64,000 bases of DNA from NCBI GenBank assembly GCA_026419785.1, contig JAODTK010003643.1:124001-188000 (forward strand), in the 5' to 3' direction. This DNA is from Sclerodactyla briareus. Taxonomy: Eukaryota; Echinodermata; Holothuroidea; Dendrochirotida; Sclerodactylidae. Shown here piece by piece: positions 60,951 through 64,000 of the stretch. The notes under the pieces were generated by a model. That model ran no database searches. It was not told the DNA's origin and saw nothing but the letters and a program-made list of their open reading frames with translations. Position 1 is the stretch's first letter. Every line of letters starts with the position of its first letter. A program made the translations under genes and the position numbers.

Positions 60951-61989
60951 AGCAACATCCCCAACAATTACAATAAATTTTCTGAAATGTATATCTCAAG
61001 AACGCTCTTGAATTAAACTGATCTATGCTTATTCATTACAATTCCGCGCTTCACCAGCCATTTTGACGCGTAGCGTACAAGCCAAAATAGTCTACCAGAC
61101 CCCCCCCCCCCCCCCAGATTGCAGGGGAGCCGGCACTTCCCGTGATTTATTGCAGTAAGCAATCACTGAAATTGACAATAAATTTCCGAAGCTGATCGAT
61201 GTTAATCCGTACATTCTTCCATCGTGGGGTCTCCATTCCTACCATAGCCATGCTGTTTTTAGAGATCTTCCATCGAGGACCCTCCCCATTGGGTTGGAGG
61301 CTGCGGCCCCTCAGATTGAAAAATTTGCTTGGAAGCAATCACTGTGCATGAACACTTTGTGCATTTTTCGGGCATTTGAATAAACGGATTTGAGCCAGTC
61401 AGCAGACAATTTGTCATTTGTCAGATTTGTTTCCGTTCAAATTGGTTCGTTGGGTGTACGCCAAATTTCTCCGGTCTCAGAATTTTGCTCTCCGCTTGGC
61501 GCCGGTATAGTGGCCAAACGTCAATCACTTAAACCTCCCTACTGATGTTCACGATCCCTGTGCCCGTTGTTTTCGTTACATATAGCTTTTCAACTTTATT
61601 AAAAACCATCACGCAGTCTGACAAAGCCAGTCCTGAACAATAGGGATAAAAGTAGAACTAAACTAGGGTGCAGTGTTTGGATTCCGTCATTGTTTGTATA
61701 TGTGGAGGAGGGGGGTGCAACATTAATGTCCCAAACCAATTCTCCTGTGCCTACCCATATGTTCACCACAGTTGCGATACACGTATGGAGAAAAATCATA
61801 TTTGCCAGAATCTACAAGTTATTGTATACATGTGCCTAATGATATATGCATGTAGCGGAAAAGACTTTTTTGTTTGTCATTTCGGTCTTCTTAATAACAT
61901 AAACCTTTGACAATCAATAAAAGTAGGTTAGTTAGCCTTTTTTGTTGTTAAGGCCGTAACTGTACTTATACGATTCATGTTGTTTTTAC
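60951..61989. other. no gene recognised
   Basis: It contains a 16-base C run at 61,100-61,115 and short frames only. Confidence 0.4.
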
Positions 61990-62100
61990 CATCCGCAAAT
62001 ATTGGGGGAGGGGAAATTTTGATATTATGGGCCCCCACCAAAAATATTGGGGGACATTTCCCCCCCCCCCCCCCCTCGTGATCGCGCCGGCCCATGATCA
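61990..62100. repeat. poly-G/C dispersed repeat, copy 2
   Basis: AAATATTGGGGGAGGGG, then AAAAATATTGGGGGACATTT, a C run and GTGATCGCGCCGGCCC repeat the order of the copy at 60,836. Confidence 0.75.
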
Positions 62101-62416
62101 CTTGCACAATTAATGACTAATGACTTGCCCTAGTTTGAGTGATAGACATGAATTACACAAATTAATGGTGATTGTTCCCGTACCTCTTGCCTAAAATAAG
62201 ATGCGCACCCAGGAAAGCGGATGACTGACAAGGAACCTGGGCCTATATGGTTTCAGGGAGTTGATGCTGATCAAAACTTTTCTACGCGAGTAAGCATCAG
62301 TCTTCGACAGACTTTTTCACAAATGTACATTAGTTGTCCTTAGACAACAGTAACGAATCATGGAATTTCAGACTGTCTTCACTAGAGTTTATTTCTCTGC
62401 AATCGCAAATACGACA

Positions 62417-62606
62417 TTATTTTGTATGAGCCCCACTAATAGTCTCACATTGATATTGAAGCAAAGATTTCATGCTAATTTTCGCATAATCCCTCTCTAA
62501 TCGGTCAAGGGCTTCTTTTACTATAGTAACCGTTGCTTTTTGTTTTGGGAGTGGTAGTGCACACTGCGCAATGCAATTATGGAGGCATTTTTCAGTACAC
62601 AGTGCA
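62417..62606 (-). CDS. unidentified small coding candidate
   Basis: On the minus strand a frame of about 62 codons follows a TTTCTTTATTGGACGTAG acceptor-like site. It includes CLHNCIAQCALPLPKQKATV, IVKEALDRLERDYAKISMKS and LLQYQCETISGAHTK, then TAA. GAAATAAACTC follows the stop within 40 bases, a possible polyadenylation context. The EALDRLERDYAKI piece looks like an amphipathic helix. I recognise no family, and without a second exon it may be chance. Confidence 0.25.
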
Positions 62607-62849
62607 TAAGCGACACCTACGTCCAATAAAGAAATATATTATCCCATAAACCCATGGATCCCGGCATTATCGAACATTGTAGGCAACTAGGCATGCGCAT
62701 GTAGTAATGGGTGTCATGAGGACAGTTCCCCCTGCTCGCGATTGCCCCACCGGCGAAAAGAAGAGCCTGAAATCAGCGAGAAGGTTTGAGGGTGGGAACA
62801 GACATATGGAAATGAAGAGAGAAAAGGGGAACACAGGAGATATAGGGCT

Positions 62850-63213
62850 GCCGCAGCAGTTTGGCACAATTGGTAGACGTCGGCCTTCCACCGGGGGACC
62901 GGGGTTTCGATATCCCGGTCGGGTCATACCAAAGACTTTTAAAATGATCCCTGTGTGCCTTCTCGCCAGAAACGGGCTCAGCACAAGTGCATTGGAGGAG
63001 GACAACGGGGGTAGGCAATTGCCGTCTGCGTGTGATTACCCCCCTACCCCCCACCCCCACATTAAGGTACCGCCAAAGAGGCTTGCCTTATTCCGTGTAC
63101 CTGGTGAGGGATTCCGCAGCTGACACTGTGGCAGTATCCAGGTTTGCATCATTGCGGGCCTTGACTATGCGTTCGAATCCTCTCTGCTCGGCAATGTTAC
63201 CATAAAAAAAAAT
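62850..63213 (+). mobile_element. tRNA-derived SINE (or two overlapping ones) with A tail
   Basis: A box A-like TGGCACAATTGG (62,862-62,873) and a box B-like GGTTTCGATATCCC (62,903-62,916) stand about 30 bases apart, as in tRNA-type polymerase III promoters. A second B-box match, GCGTTCGAATCC, is at 63,170-63,181, shortly before an A-rich tail (ATAAAAAAAAATT, 63,203). This suggests either a dimeric SINE or a second tRNA-like unit. The B box at 62,903 carries extra bases and no cloverleaf is evident, so it is not a functional tRNA gene. Confidence 0.65.
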
Positions 63214-63224
63214 TAATGTCGAAT

Positions 63225-63290
63225 TTAAATAAGTTACTGGCAGCAGAGTTGTCAGTAATTTTACTGTAAATTATACAATTGTTTACAGTG
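63225..63290. mobile_element. truncated MITE of the 26,630 family
   Basis: AAGTTACTGGCAGC, GTCAGTAATTTTACTGTAAA and TTTACAGTG match the reverse complement of the left part of the MITE at 26,630-26,853. The ACAGTG end is present at 63,290, with CA rather than TA outside. The other end is missing, lost next to the SINE A tail. Confidence 0.65.
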
Positions 63291-63312
63291 CAGGTATCTC
63301 TCCAACCAGCCA

Positions 63313-63744
63313 GTGGTTGAGCCAGGATTTTCCCGACTGGAGGTCCGAGTTTCCCCCCGACGGTGGTCCAAGTTCCCCGAAGAGGCCACCCTACCTCCTA
63401 GGTCACACCTGCATTTTGATGTTTCATTTTCACTGAACATTCTTCTTGAAGAAACAAAAAACAAAAATGAAATACCATTGTGGAGGGGCAAATGTTTACT
63501 TCAAATAGTTTCCCACTCAAACCATGAGCCCTTATTTAGTAGAATAGGGTCAGGTATTTCCGATACCTGCACAGGAAATACCTGGGCACTGCGTCGTGAA
63601 AGCACAACCCTCTACACAGAGGCAAAACAGTGGGTAGCCGGGGCAGAACGAGCAAATCCTTTCCCAAAAGTAATTGTAAACCTTAATCTCTTGCAAGGAC
63701 ATTTCGAAGATGTCCATAAGGCTGGTGTATCCTATGTAATATAG
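63313..63744 (+). CDS. unidentified open frame of 143 codons
   Basis: This plus-strand frame contains SHLHFDVSFSLNILLEETKN, then NEIPLWRGKCLLQIVSHSNH and WALRRESTTLYTEAKQWVAG, and ends FEDVHKAGVSYVI-stop. A CCTCCTAG acceptor-like site at about 63,393-63,400 would make the latter two thirds an exon. Composition looks more coding-like than most frames here. No domain is recognised. It could be a terminal exon, an element remnant or chance. Confidence 0.25.
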   Translation: MVEPGFSRLEVRVSPRRWSKFPEEATLPPRSHLHFDVSFSLNILLEETKNKNEIPLWRGKCLLQIVSHSNHEPLFSRIGSGISDTCTGNTWALRRESTTLYTEAKQWVAGAERANPFPKVIVNLNLLQGHFEDVHKAGVSYVI

Positions 63745-63909
63745 GCCACGATTGGCATAGTCTGTGAGGAATATGGTTAGACGTGGGTCCTTAACTTAAG
63801 CGAGGAACTCGGCAATACCATAGAAGATCATGAAGCGCGCGAAGCGCGCCGAAATTTTCAAGCTTAATATAGGAATGTTCCACTATAAAGAAGTTTGGAA
63901 ATATATACT

Positions 63910-64000
63910 GTCGGGGCAAAGAACCCTCGTCGGGGTGTGTAAATTTTACATCCACTCGGGCTCCCCGACGAGATGGGGAAAAATTTCCCCGTTCCCCGAC
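63910..64000. repeat. small inverted-repeat element at the window edge
   Basis: The outer ends GTCGGGG (63,910) and CCCCGAC (63,994-64,000) and the inner ends CTCGTCGGGG (63,926-63,935) and CCCCGACGAG (63,963-63,972) are nested inverted repeats. The centre is AAATTTTAC-like. It may be a complete 91-bp foldback unit or the start of a longer element that continues beyond the window. Just upstream, 63,836-63,851 has GAAGCGCGCGAAGCGCGC. Confidence 0.7.

Noticed and set aside
62850-62925. tRNA gene
   Set aside because: The A and B boxes are present but the B box has inserted bases and no acceptor or anticodon stem can be formed; SINE fits better.

Overview
The window looks like nuclear DNA of an animal, most likely a marine invertebrate. 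The sequence shows one intron-split conserved eukaryotic gene, many microsatellites and minisatellites, long G and C homopolymers, and remnants of DNA transposons, a LINE and a tRNA-derived SINE. There are no bacterial operons and no long uninterrupted genes. An invertebrate deuterostome such as an echinoderm or hemichordate would fit the repeat style, but that is only an impression.

The one gene I can name is WBP11 (WW-domain-binding protein 11, also SIPP1/NpwBP), a nuclear splicing protein on the minus strand. Recognised exons run from about 47,992 down to the stop codon at 28,558. They are an N-terminal exon with the NKKQRM...KDP block, a second exon with the LNP...NER...ERKK block, a proline-rich exon, an acidic Ser/Asp exon, and the C-terminal exon with a PP1-docking VRF motif, a PPGPPPG tract and the family's C-terminal ADVTRFMPTSLRV...FMDEMSGLL block. 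Exon 1 and the exon or exons between 45,973 and 32,643 were not found. The frame is broken many times by single-base indels. Every tandem array in the window shows similar indel scatter, so uncorrected long-read sequence is the likelier cause, with a pseudogene as the alternative. The introns hold several tandem arrays, and two of them (46.8-47.9 kb and 31.6-32.4 kb) carry copies of an exon end plus its 5' splice site.

Layout: 0-0.5 kb, tandem repeat. 5.0-5.9, 8.0-8.4, 32.9-35.3 and 41.0-43.5 kb, copies of one dispersed element with an internal ~300 bp tandem unit; the 5.0 and 41.0 kb copies end in a CA-rich tail. 8.5-9.5 kb, a non-autonomous hAT-like transposon with a perfect 8-bp target duplication. 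17.1 kb, a candidate exon resembling an ionotropic glutamate receptor near its first membrane helix. 20.6-24.0 kb, a five-module inverted-repeat (foldback) complex rich in GGGC repeats, between two copies of another repeat. 26.6 kb, a TA-flanked MITE. 27.1-28.5 kb, a degenerate array just past the WBP11 stop codon. 28.6-48.0 kb, WBP11. 48.8 kb, a LINE reverse-transcriptase scrap. 49-64 kb, mostly unassigned DNA with a 285-bp tandem duplication, perfect hairpins, poly-G/C repeats, a SINE, a second MITE fragment and a small inverted-repeat element cut by the window end.

The most unusual features are the exon-end-derived arrays inside WBP11 and the foldback complex.
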